Assembly (NCBI GenBank): GCA_015680905.1
Contig: CM027381.1
Coordinates: 90,421,501-90,485,500 of the forward strand
Direction: 5' to 3'
DNA from: Coptis chinensis
Taxonomy: Eukaryota; Streptophyta; Magnoliopsida; Ranunculales; Ranunculaceae
Length of the DNA: 64,000 nucleotides
The notes under the pieces were generated by a model. That model saw nothing but the letters and a program-made list of their open reading frames with translations. It was not told where the DNA came from and searched no databases. The position numbers and the translations under genes are program-made. Each line of letters starts with the position of its first letter. The stretch's first letter is position 1. Shown here piece after piece: positions 28,001 to 39,520 of this stretch.

Positions 28001-31000
28001 TTATAGAAGTGGGAAAATATACTTCCACCCAAATGATGAGGAAGTACTGGAGCAAACTGATAAAGCAAGTTATTTTGAATTCTCTAGCAATATTTTAGCA
28101 TCAGACTGCTCTAATTACACAGACAAAAGTAGTACCGGTAGATTGAATTTTGAGGATATGCATAGTTTCAAAGTTATTGGTTGGATTATAATAAAACCCC
28201 GTTGCAAGGTTTGAAAGATTACTAAAGTTTGTGCATGCTTTTTCTTTTTCTTTTTTTTTGAAAGCTATTTTGCGTAGCATGCTCAAGCTGCACAAAAGCA
28301 TCCCTTATCTGCGTAATATGCTCTGTGGGATGTGTGGCATAAACATGTGAGGTTATCAATAGTACCTAAGGCTGCAACTTTCTGCATTTTAAAGCTATGT
28401 TAGCTTAGACGCATGAGCATCCTGATTGTTCTGTCTATATATGTCAATATGTATTTCAATGATTGTGCAAGTCTTCCCTTAATATATTTACACTGACAAA
28501 AGAGAATGCTGTAGCTGTCGAATAAATTTGTTAATTGCTAAAATTCATGAATTGGAAGACATTTTGATGCCAGCATCTTTGTGTCTGATATGAAATGCAT
28601 TTTAGGCGAGATAGCTTGTAAGAGAAAATATTGGAAAGATGAGTTTCATGATAGTGGTTCCTCTCCCCCCCCCCCATCTTGGAAATTGAATGGAGTTCCC
28701 AATGAATATCAATTATTCGGTTCCTGAAACTGCTTCAATCTTTTCACATAGGTTTTGTTCATTGCACCTGTAGATGGGAAAAGAAAGCCACAGATTGTGT
28801 TTTCCAACGTTGTAGATGGAGAAACTCTTACCTCTTCAGATCCTTTAATCTTAGAAAGTACTGATTACTCTGCTGAACATGTCATGGAATTGAAAAAGGA
28901 ACGGGTAGTTAACACTGTTCAGCAACCTCTAAAATCAGGTTCAAAGGTATTACTTCATTATGTACGTACTGACTCATTTATCGTATGCTTGGAAGATATG
29001 TGAAGGAATTTTTTCTTATAAATTGTGCGTGTATGTAGGCATCAGATTTGAGTTTTGGACCAGAGCGCATACTTATGCTTGGATGGCGCCCAGATGTTAA
29101 TGAAATGATCCGTGAATATGAAAATTATCTTGGACCTGGAAGCATACTGGTATGGTCTTAAAGTCACTAAATGATCTTCTTGTTGTGTCCTGTGAGCATT
29201 TGCACCTCTACATCACAAGGCTTAGTTTGATTTATGAGTGATATGAGGAACGCAAGTTTGTTTACCTGTTTCGTAAATTTATTTACATCTTATGTGTTAG
29301 AAGCTCTTGATCACTTTATATATGGAAAAAGCATCTGTGTCTATTGCTCTATTATCCACATGTCCACTTCTGCTCTTCTGGTTTAGTTTTCTTTCACCAG
29401 ATTTCGTGTTAGCTAGTGTTATAAGGTGGTCATTGAAGAACAAAAATACCATACTTGCAACGAAGTAGTGAAAGTACTCCTATGAAAAAGGGAAATTACA
29501 TACTATCCAGTGTTTCTGTGCTACTATGTGCATACAGTAGCTGCTCTCCTTTGGGTGATGTTCCTGCGAACTTAAATCATTAATTGCTATTATCTTATTG
29601 TGGCTAGGTTTTGAGATCATAATATTGTTATTGGTACTGTGTCACTATATTGTCGTATTTAATAGTAGGTAAGTTTTTATGGTCATTGTAGAAACAAAAA
29701 TATTTGGCGACATTCAGATGCTGAAATTTGGAAGGCAGTGGGGTAGTAGTGTCGACGAACAGCAGAGGAGAATTCTGGAATTAAATGGATGATAGGGAGA
29801 AGAGGCTGGAGGAGGAAAGAGTAGATATGTGGGCGGAAGGTAGGAAGGAGTTTGATGATATTGAGGATGACGAAGATTAAGCCAAATATCCAGCGAGGAA
29901 TTTGAGGAGGGGATTGATTTTGAATAATGTGGAAGCTGGAAAAATGGTGGAGGGAGGAACAGAGTGGTGGAAGCAGCGGGATGAGAGATGGGGGGGGGTT
30001 ATGTTCCTGGTGTCAGTACCATGGATTTGTGCTGCATTAATGCTTGCCCTTATTGCTGTTCTTGTTTCTTTGTGATCTTTCTTGTTGCTGGGTTGGTTAG
30101 TATAATGGGTTAATCAGGGATTATTGGGTTTACGGTCCTAGAAGATTAGTTTCTGGGATAATTTTCTTGCTGTTGATGTAGTTTGAACGATCATGTGTTC
30201 ATATCAATACATAATCTTTTTCCAATAAAAAAAAGTTGAAGAACTAAATCTTAAACCTAGAACATTTTGTTCATAGTTTTTTCTTCCTTATTTTGAAGAC
30301 TAGAGCTATAACAATCATAAGACCTAATGTTCTAGTTCATGGAGAAAAGTTTTTGGAGAGGAGTTTTAGTAAACTTCATTAAGTTGTTTTTCTGGGGACG
30401 GTTATAGGAACTCCACCTTATGTAGATTTTGAAAGAACTCCACCACCAAAAAAGTGGACTTAATATTCTAATCTGTATGCATAAAGTATTCTCATGTTGT
30501 TTTGGTTACATTTGTAATTTGCAGGAAATTTTATCTGATGAGCCGTTGGAAGAGAGAGTCAAGGCTACTATGCTTGTGGGTCAAGATAAACTGAAAAACA
30601 TACGGGTCTCTCATAGGGTATTGTCTTTGTTGTACCTTTTTATGTCACTAACAAATTCATTAAATTGTAGTCCTTTAGTTCAGCTCTTACATTTTGGGCA
30701 GATTGGGAACCCCATGAGCTATGATGTCTTGAAGGAAGCCATACTGGATATCCAAAATTCTTTCAAGAAGCAGGAGGAAGTTCCCTTCTCCATTGCTGTC
30801 ATATCAGATACGAAGTGGCTTCTTGGAGGTAATTATTTTGAGTATTTTTTGTAGTCTGGAAGGAGCCTTGGATTGACATATTCTTTTTGCAGATCCATCT
30901 AGAGCAGACAAGCAGGCTGCATATTCTCTTCTTCTCGCTGAAAATATATGCAATAAATATGGTGTGAAGGTACATGTTTCATTTTAAGCGGTGTCAATCA

Positions 31001-33151
31001 TCATTCCAAAGTATAGCTCATGCCAAGTACATGCTAATTAAAGGCTCGATGCATAACTATGTATCTCAACAATCATATAACTATGATCCTGGATTATCTC
31101 AAAATATATTAGTATGTGTATTAAGTTGAGAAATTTAGTATAGTCCCACAAAAGATGTTAAAAGCCCTGCAGTATATAGTATAAAATGTTCATGGGCCTC
31201 TCCACTCATCACCAATTGGTTGTGTGTTGGATTCTGTGGTTACTCCATTCCAGTTTGTTTTGATTTGGATCCTCCAAATTTAGGATGGTATAATATCAGG
31301 ATATTGTGTTTGGCCCAATAGCCATTGTACACAAAGTCACAAAATCAAGTTAATCCACGTGTTTGGCTCAAGTTATGCCACATGTGAGGGGCACATTGAG
31401 ATGCAGTCCCATATTGTTCTTTTAAAGCGTTGCATCACAATATTTAAAGTCCTGGGGAGCTCCATTAATTTCGAATTGGTTTTAAGTTGGATGCTCCAAA
31501 TTTAAGAATGATTTGTCTTAAAACGTAAAAAAGATCAAACAATAGCTGGATATATATATAGATGACATACTGTGGTGCGACATGTCCTAGCACATAGCCA
31601 TATATAGATCGGACTCTTTATTTTGTACATAGCCATGTTAGTTCAAAGCTTCCCCTTCTATATAGAGAATATGCACCAGATTGAAATGTAATGAAGAAAA
31701 AGAAAAAAATACCCCACTACTTCTAACACTTTCCACATCTCATTAAATTATATTTCGTTTTATTCTCTTAAGTTCCATGTTTCAAAGTCTTTTAGGTCTT
31801 CACAGTAAGCTTAGTGCAGCAACCACTGCCTCACAGAAAACAAATTTGTAATATAATTTTAATTGCAAAAGAGAGTCAGTGGGTCACAAACTTGTAGCTT
31901 ATGGTTTTTAAAAGGAGACACATTCATGTGTTAGCATGTAAGTATCTGTGTCTTTTATGTAGTAAATTTGCGAATCAATGACTGCAGGTTGAAAACTTAG
32001 TTGCTGAAATTGTTGACACAAAATTGGGAAAACAAGTAATTCTTTCCCTATCCAATTAAGTTTCGAAAGAGATATATTTATTTCCATGTTTATGGTATTA
32101 ATAAAATCTGTATCTTTCTATTGCAATGGAAACAGATTACAAGGATTAAGCCATCCCTGACATACATTGCGGCAGAGGAAGTAATGGGCCTCGTCACTGC
32201 TCAAGGTCTTAAATTTATTAGTGTTTTCCGGGGATACACATAGAAAATTGCGTATATAACTTTGTTGGTATCTGGGTATATATGCATCCAAATTAGACGT
32301 ACGAAGTCAGATTTAAACTAAAATTACTTGTTATATGACAGTGGCAGAGAATTGTGAGCTGAATAAGGTCTGGAAAGATATTCTCAATGCAGAGGGAGAT
32401 GAAATTTATGTCAAGGTGAACTCTATCACAATGTGGTTGTTGCATAAATATTTTAAAAGTGAATGAGATTTTTATCAGTATGTAAACATAGAAAACGATT
32501 GCACTGGGTCATGTAACAACTGTAGATATTTTGGCAAGTTTTATTTTGAGATGAAATACTTATATGGATCTACATCTTTAATTTGTTTCCTTTATCTCAC
32601 AAAATGAGTTGAATCCAAACTACTTTGCGCGATATTAGTTGTAATAATGATTTCAGGAGCTGCACTTGGTATGTGATATAGATAAACCTAATATTTCTCT
32701 TTTTCACAATAGGCAGAAGTAAAAGAGAGTTAAGATTGTTCTTTCTACCAAAAAATCTATATTTAATAGTCTTGTAAGCACACAAGCTCCAACACTTGCC
32801 TTAGGTAGCTAACAATCCCACATGTTACTGATGCCTTGCAAGTATCTGTTTTTCCTTGCAGGATATCTGCCTTTATATGAAAGAAGGGGAAAATCCATCA
32901 TTTTTGGAGTTCTCCGAGCGAGCAAATTTGAGGCGAGAAGTTGCCATAGGTTATGTGAAAAACAACAAGAAGGTAGACTTTCTACTTGTTAATTTAGTTT
33001 TTTCCCTTTTATCAAAAGACAGCTCTCGATCTGATCTCTATTCAATTGACATGCTTTGTCGTGACAGGTTATAAATCCAACTCCCAAAACGCAGCCCCTC
33101 TCCCTTGAAATGTTTGATTCACTAATTGTAATATCAGAACTTCAATTGTAA
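22082..33151 (+). CDS. Plastid POLLUX-like ion channel (PEC family), copy 2, intact
   Basis: Predicted 844-aa protein. Exons: 22082-22176, 22243-22301, 22464-22573, 22809-23104, 23584-23655, 23829-23904, 24000-24098, 24184-24338, 24437-24541, 25270-25356, 26103-26187, 26303-26450, 27819-27895, 27984-28064, 28752-28946, 29039-29149, 30525-30617, 30702-30828, 30893-30969, 31988-32035, 32136-32205, 32342-32415, 32862-32972, 33068-33151. All phases match. The S/T-rich N-terminus fits a plastid transit peptide. Hydrophobic helices lie near residues 95-125, 188-210 ([15 protein letters not shown]) and 243-256 ([14 protein letters not shown]). A first NAD-binding-like RCK fold starts at [10 protein letters not shown] (about 282) and a second near ILMLGWRPD (about 590). 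The C-terminal [14 protein letters not shown] block is typical of Arabidopsis At5g02940/At5g43745 (PEC1/PEC2), which are about 815 aa. Those are plastid-envelope cation channels involved in stromal calcium responses. Exon 14 uses an apparent GC donor. Confidence 0.9.
24543..24827. mobile_element. hAT-type MITE forming a splice donor, copy 2
   Basis: Counterpart of 12558-12840, inserted at the same exon 9 border with duplications CCAAGAGG at 24535-24542 and 24828-24835. The left end is intact and again gives the GTAAGG donor. The right inverted repeat has been altered (AATTCCAATTCCCCCTTA). Near identity of the interiors shows one insertion event. Confidence 0.9.
29692..30233 (+). other. Purine-rich intronic block, copy 2
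   Basis: Copy 2 counterpart of 17652-18166 in intron 16, with an extra run of G (about 29989-29998) and an A-rich 3' end. Not recognised as any known gene. Confidence 0.35.
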
Positions 33152-33888
33152 CGGCCTAATTAGTATATATAAACTATAAAATGTATGTCTCATTTATCCT
33201 TTTTTTTTTCATCGATGTATGCCTCATTTGTTATTTGTCAGAAGCTGCATACGAGCCATGTAATAACTTCTTGACCAGGGACCCATCAAGCTTATTTGCG
33301 GGTATGATCCTTCCCTGTGAAGCTTAATTTTTCGTCATGTAGAAACTTCTTGTCCAGAAAAGGGAAACGAAGCTGTAGATACTAGAAAAATCACACGAAG
33401 CTCATGAATAATAGTCCGGCGGTCTTCAACAGCCAAACAAAAGTATTGTCTTTCTTTTGGACAGTGTTGCTTCTATTCTAGTTGAACTGTGAGAATACCG
33501 AAGGTGTAGAGAGTTTAACTGTGCAAGTTTATCCGCATGAAAAATGGAAAAAAGATACTGGTAAACAATGTTTGATAAACTTCGAAGGAATTGTGAGCTG
33601 CAAATAAAATCATATGTAAGAACAGAGCTTAGAGGTTGATCAGCTCAGACTTGAAACTAAGATTAAAGACATTCAAATTTTCATATGCTTGAGGAAACAA
33701 ACCAAAAAAACTAAGGAAATAATGATATATGGACAAAACGATATGCACACTTAAAATTAAAATTTGAGATCACATGTCCTAAAAGTTCAGGGGAAATTTA
33801 CTGAAGTAAACGAAGCACAAGGTTGGAAAAACAGAGGGACTCTGCAACCCGAACTGACTTGTTTACGCGAAGTAGGAAAATAACACGT
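33152..33888. other. Convergent 3' flanks
   Basis: Spacer between the stop of channel copy 2 (plus) and the stop of the ARIADNE gene (minus). It must hold both polyadenylation regions. A stretch near 33277-33300 (GGGACCCATCAAGCTTATTTG) is also conserved after copy 1 (21170) and could be a lost terminal exon, since related channels end in a short GxQPI-like tail. No other gene seen. Confidence 0.45.
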
Positions 33889-35472
33889 TTACTGGGGAAT
33901 AATCCGCGGCAGGATGCACATCTTGCAATCGGCGGCAGACATTTGATTGAAATAGGTGCAGTGTGTGCAAGACCACCATCTATCAGTGTCTACATCACTC
34001 AGGCCATTCTCCAGTGCTTGAACCAGGTTTTCAAAGTAATCCTTGGTCACGCGGGTCAGACCAGCTAGCTTTATACGAAATGCGTCGAAACCTTTTATAT
34101 GCTCAGCATTAAGGTACACTTGTAAATCCTTCTCTGCACACTCATGAAGACGTTCTAACCCAGACTCAGCTTGTCCCTGAAGGAACTCAAACAGCTGCCT
34201 TTTAACATCTTCATCTTCGGGTAGATAATATCCATACGCATAGGTCCACTTGAGAACGCGCCTGCATTCAATTATCTGTAGCCAGGCATCTGTTATAAAC
34301 GTGAGCTGTGTTTCTGGTGTGCATTGTTTGTTACTTAGATTCTCCATATGTTCAGTTTGCATTATATTTAAATCCACAATTGCCTTCTTCCTGGAAGAAT
34401 GGTTGGCTGCCCATCTTTCATAGTAATGACTATATCTATCTAACAACTTTTTAGCCATCTTTCTTTTCCTCTCAATTTCTTTATTCTTTCCTGTCCCATC
34501 ATAACGATTGCATGTAGGGTGGTTTGACCAATCACTAAGGCACAACCAGCAAAATTGGAATTTACAAGGATATCTGCAGGTCATATGACTGCAACCCTGG
34601 TTTTTCTGAATAGGCCGCTTGCATTTTGGACATGCCTTGGAGTTGGCTAATATCCAATTCACATTTTCAGACTCATCCTTATTCTTCAAGGTCCATTTAG
34701 ACACAGTGCTGCAGTCCACTGGACGATGAGCATCCTCAGTACAATTCCAACAGAAACTGAATGTGCAATTGCATGAAACATCATAGCTCTCAGTATCAAC
34801 TGCCAATTCAACAGCATAACCACAGCCTGCCCCAGGGCACCATTTCATTGTTTGATTTCCTTCAACGTAGGATCCAATAAAATAACGGGAATATTTCTCC
34901 TTACCGTCCTCCGAAACCAACCTATTGATCATATCTTCTCCAACGGTAGCACCACATGGGGGATCAGGACATCGCAACATCAAACATCCAGAGCCATCTT
35001 TGATTGATGTGCTAATATAACTGTTCCAGCATGACACACAAAACAGATGACCACACCCAGCAGCAGGCATCCTACTACGAGTATACTCTTCAAAACAAAT
35101 CGCACAAGTCACTTTATTAGAACTTTGATAATGAACTATCGGTTTCTCAAACAATCCAGCAGCTGTTCGGACTTTTTCTTCATCAGCAAACCAATCATCT
35201 TGCAACTTGTTAACACTCCACTTATAGTGAAGCAACAGAATGGTAGCCGAAACTCTCGTTATCGAAAGCAGACTTGAAATCTTAGTAATATCATCCTCTT
35301 GACGTTGTTGTATATCATCCTTGTTCAATACAATATACTTCTTCCGATGAATTGTTGTGGTCTCATTTGAATCCTCATTATAAACTCCATTACCATCATC
35401 ATCATCATCATCATCATCATACTCATACTCATACTCATAGGAGAAGTCATCCATGTTGTCTTCAGAATCCAT
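33889..35472 (-). CDS. ARI: ARIADNE-type RBR E3 ubiquitin ligase
   Basis: Intronless 527-aa reading frame. Order: acidic tract with YEYEYEY and a run of eight Asp (residues 13-26), UBA-like helix region (about 56-100), RING1 starting CAICFEEY (123-168), IBR (about 190-254), and RING2 starting CPKCKRPI (281-321). The catalytic-type cysteine is at 294 in [10 protein letters not shown] long Ariadne helical domain (about 330-490) follows, then a RanBP2-type zinc finger ([11 protein letters not shown]...CKMC, about 498-518). RBR ligases take ubiquitin from an E2 onto the RING2 cysteine and pass it to substrate; the Ariadne domain normally inhibits this. Length and tail fit plant ARI5/7/8-like proteins. 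The uninterrupted frame suggests a retrocopy if relatives have introns. All zinc ligands seem present, so it may be functional. Confidence 0.93.
   Translation of the reverse strand: MDSEDNMDDFSYEYEYEYDDDDDDDDGNGVYNEDSNETTTIHRKKYIVLNKDDIQQRQEDDITKISSLLSITRVSATILLLHYKWSVNKLQDDWFADEEKVRTAAGLFEKPIVHYQSSNKVTCAICFEEYTRSRMPAAGCGHLFCVSCWNSYISTSIKDGSGCLMLRCPDPPCGATVGEDMINRLVSEDGKEKYSRYFIGSYVEGNQTMKWCPGAGCGYAVELAVDTESYDVSCNCTFSFCWNCTEDAHRPVDCSTVSKWTLKNKDESENVNWILANSKACPKCKRPIQKNQGCSHMTCRYPCKFQFCWLCLSDWSNHPTCNRYDGTGKNKEIERKRKMAKKLLDRYSHYYERWAANHSSRKKAIVDLNIMQTEHMENLSNKQCTPETQLTFITDAWLQIIECRRVLKWTYAYGYYLPEDEDVKRQLFEFLQGQAESGLERLHECAEKDLQVYLNAEHIKGFDAFRIKLAGLTRVTKDYFENLVQALENGLSDVDTDRWWSCTHCTYFNQMSAADCKMCILPRIIPQ
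35398..35442 (-). repeat. Trinucleotide repeats coding the acidic tract
   Basis: ATC/CATACT microsatellite-like repeats on plus encode poly-Asp and the Tyr-Glu repeats at the N-terminus of the ARIADNE protein. Such tracts often vary in length between alleles. Confidence 0.8.
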
Positions 35473-35906
35473 CTTTACAAATCAAAGAATGAAAGCAAAC
35501 CTATATTTATCTAGGAAAAAATAAGAGAGGATTACGGCTCATAAACATTAGTGGTTTACTAGAAGTAGTTACCTACTAGTTCTAGGACTCTAGGTAAAAG
35601 GTAACTTTTTTTTCCTTGGAAATTTACTTATAAATCAATCAATCAATATATCTAAGGGTGTCTCTTTTTTCCGAAAACCCAAATTTTCCAAATTCCAATT
35701 CCATATTTTTCCGAATTTGGTAATGATATTTGTGTTTTAATATCCGAAATTCCAATATCCAATTTTTCCGAAAAATAATTGGGTTGGAATGGATATATTT
35801 TCAAAATCCGATCTGATCCGATTTGATTCCCAATTAATTTCCAAATTTTTAACATATCTAGTCTATTTCATATAGTTACTAAATTAAAACTACATATAGT
35901 CTACTA
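35473..35906. promoter_or_regulatory. 5' flank of ARIADNE gene up to the Helitron
   Basis: About 430 bp of AT-rich DNA that must include the minus-strand promoter and leader. It contains repeated CCGAAA/CCAATT/AAATTTTCC words (35660-35850) that look like a degenerate simple repeat. No clear TATA box was assigned. Confidence 0.4.
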
Positions 35907-36284
35907 TCTATATACTAAAGCAGAGACCTTTAAAGGAGGATTTTCTCTCTCCTATGTGGCACTCTAATATGAGAGTTAGCCTTTTCTCTATCTTGTGGTA
36001 CTCTAATATGAAATATAGTCCAATTATTATATATTAGATCAAATAAAAAAAATTACTAAAAAATAGGTGATTTGTATAAACTAATTCCCTATTACAAATC
36101 ATACAATTTTAGTGTCTATGATAAAGTACCGACTTATTTTGAATATATCCTTAAAACGGCCTCAAAATATAGTTAAAAACAATTATACAAAAAATAACAT
36201 CACAAAATATATAATAGAAAATGAAAAAAAAATAACGGTAAAGTAATAATGACAAATATTTTAAAATATGTATAATACTGAATG

Positions 36285-37165
36285 AAACTAACGTCAAAAA
36301 ACAATTAATGGAAAACCAAAAACTGGATGCAAATGTATCGAATTAACCTCAAATAATATTTAACGGAAAATCGGAAACTGGATGCAAATGCAAGTATTAT
36401 ACTAATCTTAAAAAGTAATTAATAGAAAATCGGAATATGGATACAACTGCATTAAACTAACCTCAAAGAATAATTAACGGAAAATCAAAATGTGGATGCA
36501 AATACATCAAACTAGCATCAAAAAATAATTGTCGGAAAATCGGAAACTGGATGCAAATGTATTGAGCTAACCCTCAAAGATTAAATTAACGGAAATCGAA
36601 CCGATGATTCTTGAACTAACCTAAAAAAAAATTATTTATAAATTGGAAACATAATGCAAATCGTGGAACTAATGTTAAAAAAATAATTAACGGAAATGGG
36701 GATGCAACTGTAATCTAAAAATACACTTGGATACAAAACCTCAAGAAATAATTAACAAGAAATTGGGCGGTTGCAAATTCATTGAACTAACCTCAAACAA
36801 TAATTAACGGAAATCGAAACTAGATGCAAATGCAACTTTATCAAATAATAAACGAAAATCTAAAACTGGATGCAAATGCATTAAACTAATCTCACATAAT
36901 AATTAAAGAGAAATCGAAAAAGCATGCAAATGTATTGAACTAACCTCGAAGAACAATTACCAAAAATTGGAAATTGGATGCAAATGTATTGAACTACCGA
37001 AAAGAATAATTAACGAGAAATAATAAACCTGGATGCAAGGCTTGAACCGATATCAAAAATAAATAACGGAATTGGAAATTAGATGCAAAAAATTTAACTA
37101 ACCTCAAAATATAAATAACGTTCGTAAACTGGATGTAAATACATTGAACTAACTTCAAAACATAG
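36285..37165. repeat. Degenerate minisatellite of about 55 bp inside the Helitron
   Basis: Roughly fifteen diverged units built on TTAACGGAAAATCGGAAAC, TGGATGCAAATG and CATTGAACTAACCTCAAA. Period is about 50-60 bp with many indels. A few further units occur at about 37710-37890, so the array once extended through most of the element. There are no spacers of CRISPR type and no coding potential. Confidence 0.85.
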
Positions 37166-37890
37166 TTGGGTTATATGTTGTGGGAATGTCTCGATAAGTA
37201 TAGTTTTACACTTAAAATGGTGTTTATCTTATCTCTTTTCCATATGATTGGGAACTCCTTCTATTCAAAGTAGAAAGTAGTCCAATATATATGAACTTCA
37301 CCTTATTAGGCAATATCACAAAACTTCAATCAAACTTCATTATTAAACAACAAAATGAAGTTGAAGAGTTTTATCAAAGGTGAGTTCATCCGTTTTTAAT
37401 GAGAGTGAGGTTTTCAATAAAAATCTGGTTGAGTGATTAATATAATGTTAATATATATAATAGTTACGTTTTGCAAATATTTTTCATAATAATTAATATA
37501 ACAACACCTGTTCTTAATCTTTGAAGATTCCACATAGTGAGCCATGCATAATTTAAATAATAATTAGCGAGAATTGGGAACTGGATAATCTTCGATGATC
37601 TCACATAGTAAATTAAGCATAATTTACTTTTTATGTCATGTTTGCAATGACACTACAGATGGATCAGTAGAAATTGGTATTACACACCATATTGGATAAT
37701 TATAAGGAAATCAAAAATTGGATTCAAATACATAACTAAGCTCAAAGAGTGATTAACGGGAAATCGGAAACTTTATACAAATTGCATTAAACTAACGACA
37801 AAAAATAATTAATGGGAAATTAGGAATTGGATGCAAATCCTTGAAAAATATTTAATGGAAAATCGGAAATGGTATGCAAATACATCAAAC

Positions 37891-38540
37891 AAATCTAATA
37901 AAACTATTATACAAGCTAGATCGAGTTTAAGATAATTTGAAAATTACGGATTAATATTCTAAACCACAAAGTGAAGAGGCTATCTCAATTTGATCCCTTA
38001 GTTTCCAAGTACTTATGCACCATAATTGTTGCTCATTAACGTATTTCGGTTTATTTTCAATAAAAATGTATTCTTATTCAAAAATTTGCCGCTAAATCAC
38101 CATAAATCTAAGAAAACTATTATACAAGCTAGATCGAGTTTAAGATAATTCTATTTGAAAATTACGGATTAATATCCTAAACCACAAAGTGAATAGGCTA
38201 TCTCAATTTGATCTCTTAGTTTCCAAGTACTTATGCACCATAATCGCTGCTCATTAACATATTTCGGTTTATTTTCAATAAAAATATATTCTGATTCGAA
38301 AATTTGCTGCTAAATCACTATAAATCTAAAAAAACTATTATATAAGCTAGATCGAGTTTAAGATAATTCTATTTGAAAATTACGGATTAATATCCTAAAC
38401 CACAAAGTGAAGAGGCTATCTCAATTTGATCCCTTAGTTTCCAAGTTCTTATGTACCATAATTATTGGTCATTAACGTATTTCGATTTATTTTCAATAAA
38501 AATATATTCTGATTCGATAATTTGTTAGTTTTCAAAGACA
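37891..38540. repeat. Three tandem units of about 215 bp inside the Helitron
   Basis: Units start at 37891, 38104 and 38322 with AAATCTAAxAAAACTATTAT and share CTAGATCGAGTTTAAGATAA and CAAAGTGAAGAGGCTATCTC. Identity is about 90-95% by eye, so they are younger than the 55-bp array. The last unit runs nearly to the terminal hairpin. Confidence 0.9.
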
Positions 38541-38557
38541 CAAAATATTTAATAGAT

Positions 38558-38587
38558 CCCGGGCGTATGCCCGGGTCCAAAATCTAG
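38558..38587 (+). other. Helitron 3' hairpin and CTAG terminus
   Basis: Stem CCCGGGC 38558-38564, loop GTAT, stem GCCCGGG 38569-38575, then 12 nt ending in CTAG. In the family model this hairpin signals the end of rolling-circle transposition. Confidence 0.9.
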
Positions 38588-39159
38588 TCTACACTATATG
38601 ATAGACCAATCAAAATCTTGTTAAAGACCTTGTTTTGCATTTGTATTACTCAAAACAATTCTAACTACTTTTTGTCTTGATTTTATTACGTTTTATTGAT
38701 GTATTAAGCAAAAGAAAGATAACATAGATCATAGTGGCACACATTAACATGTATACCATGATACTAAAGATTTCATAAAAGCATCACAATAGGTACATAT
38801 ATATAAGTTTCAAATATGACTTTGAATAGAAATCAACTGAACAAATTTATTTCAACACAACAGTAAAAATATACCTCTATTATTTCCAATATGACTTTGA
38901 TCAGAAACTAAACTAATTATTTTCATACATACTCTTTGATTACATGGCAGATATTAAAAGTTGTGGATTATATTTTCTCTGTTTTGGAGATGTTTAATAT
39001 GCATTAATATAAATCAAACACTCAAAAAAACTATCTTATGATACAAGATAGACTAGAAACTAAGATATTTATAAGATTACTGTAACAAGACATAACAAAA
39101 ATATGACAGACTATAGACTAAATTTCCGTAAGAAATTGTTTCTCATTGTCCCCGGAGAG
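38588..39159. other. AT-rich spacer, no gene seen
   Basis: No reading frame or repeat with recognisable content between the Helitron and the direct repeats at 39.2 kb. Confidence 0.5.
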
Positions 39160-39520
39160 ATATGGCTAACTTGAGATAGTTCATCTAATATGTTAGGATG
39201 GCAAGAATGAGAAATGAATTGTTAGAGGCTTACAGAGAGAGTGAGGCGGTACCTTTTCAAAGATAAGGGGAGTGCTTTCCTGAATCTAGAGATCTAGACT
39301 TCCTGAGAAAATAAGAGGAAGTATGTATTGGATGTTACCAATATGGCTAATTTGAGAGATAGTTCATCTAAACTATTAGGAAGACAAGAATGAGAAATGA
39401 ATGGTTAGAGGAGACAAAGAGAGAGACGGTACCTTTCAGCTGAAGGGGAGTGCTTTCATGAATAAGGAAATCTAGACTTCCTAAAAAAAATAAGAGGAAG
39501 AAGATATTGGATGTTACCAA
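39160..39520. repeat. Direct repeat of two units of about 180 bp
   Basis: Units 39160-39340 and 39341-39520 both start ATATGGCTAA and end GATGTTACCAA. They share GAGTGCTTTC and ATCTAGACTTCCT blocks. Non-coding; a local tandem duplication of unknown origin. Confidence 0.85.

Larger units (their letters stand above)
21765..33812 (+). repeat. Tandem duplication unit, copy 2
   Basis: Second unit of the direct duplication described for 5045-21725. It ends near TTCAGGGGAAATTTACTGA, less than 100 bp short of the stop codon of the convergent ARIADNE gene, which was therefore not duplicated. Confidence 0.85.
35907..38587. mobile_element. Non-autonomous Helitron
   Basis: A 2,681-bp element with the hallmarks of a rolling-circle Helitron. 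The 5' end is TCTATATACTAAAGC, inserted after A (35906). The 3' end is CTAG followed by T (38588). A perfect 7-bp stem hairpin CCCGGGC-GTAT-GCCCGGG (38558-38575) lies 12 nt before the 3' terminus. There is no target duplication, as expected, and insertion is between A and T. It has no Rep/helicase coding capacity. The body is AT-rich and mostly made of two tandem arrays listed separately. If the hairpin marks the 3' end, the element runs in the plus direction. Confidence 0.9.

Noticed and set aside
36285-37165. Regularly spaced repeats resembling a CRISPR array
   Set aside because: Units are contiguous and diverged with no unique spacers, and they lie inside a plant Helitron; this is a minisatellite.
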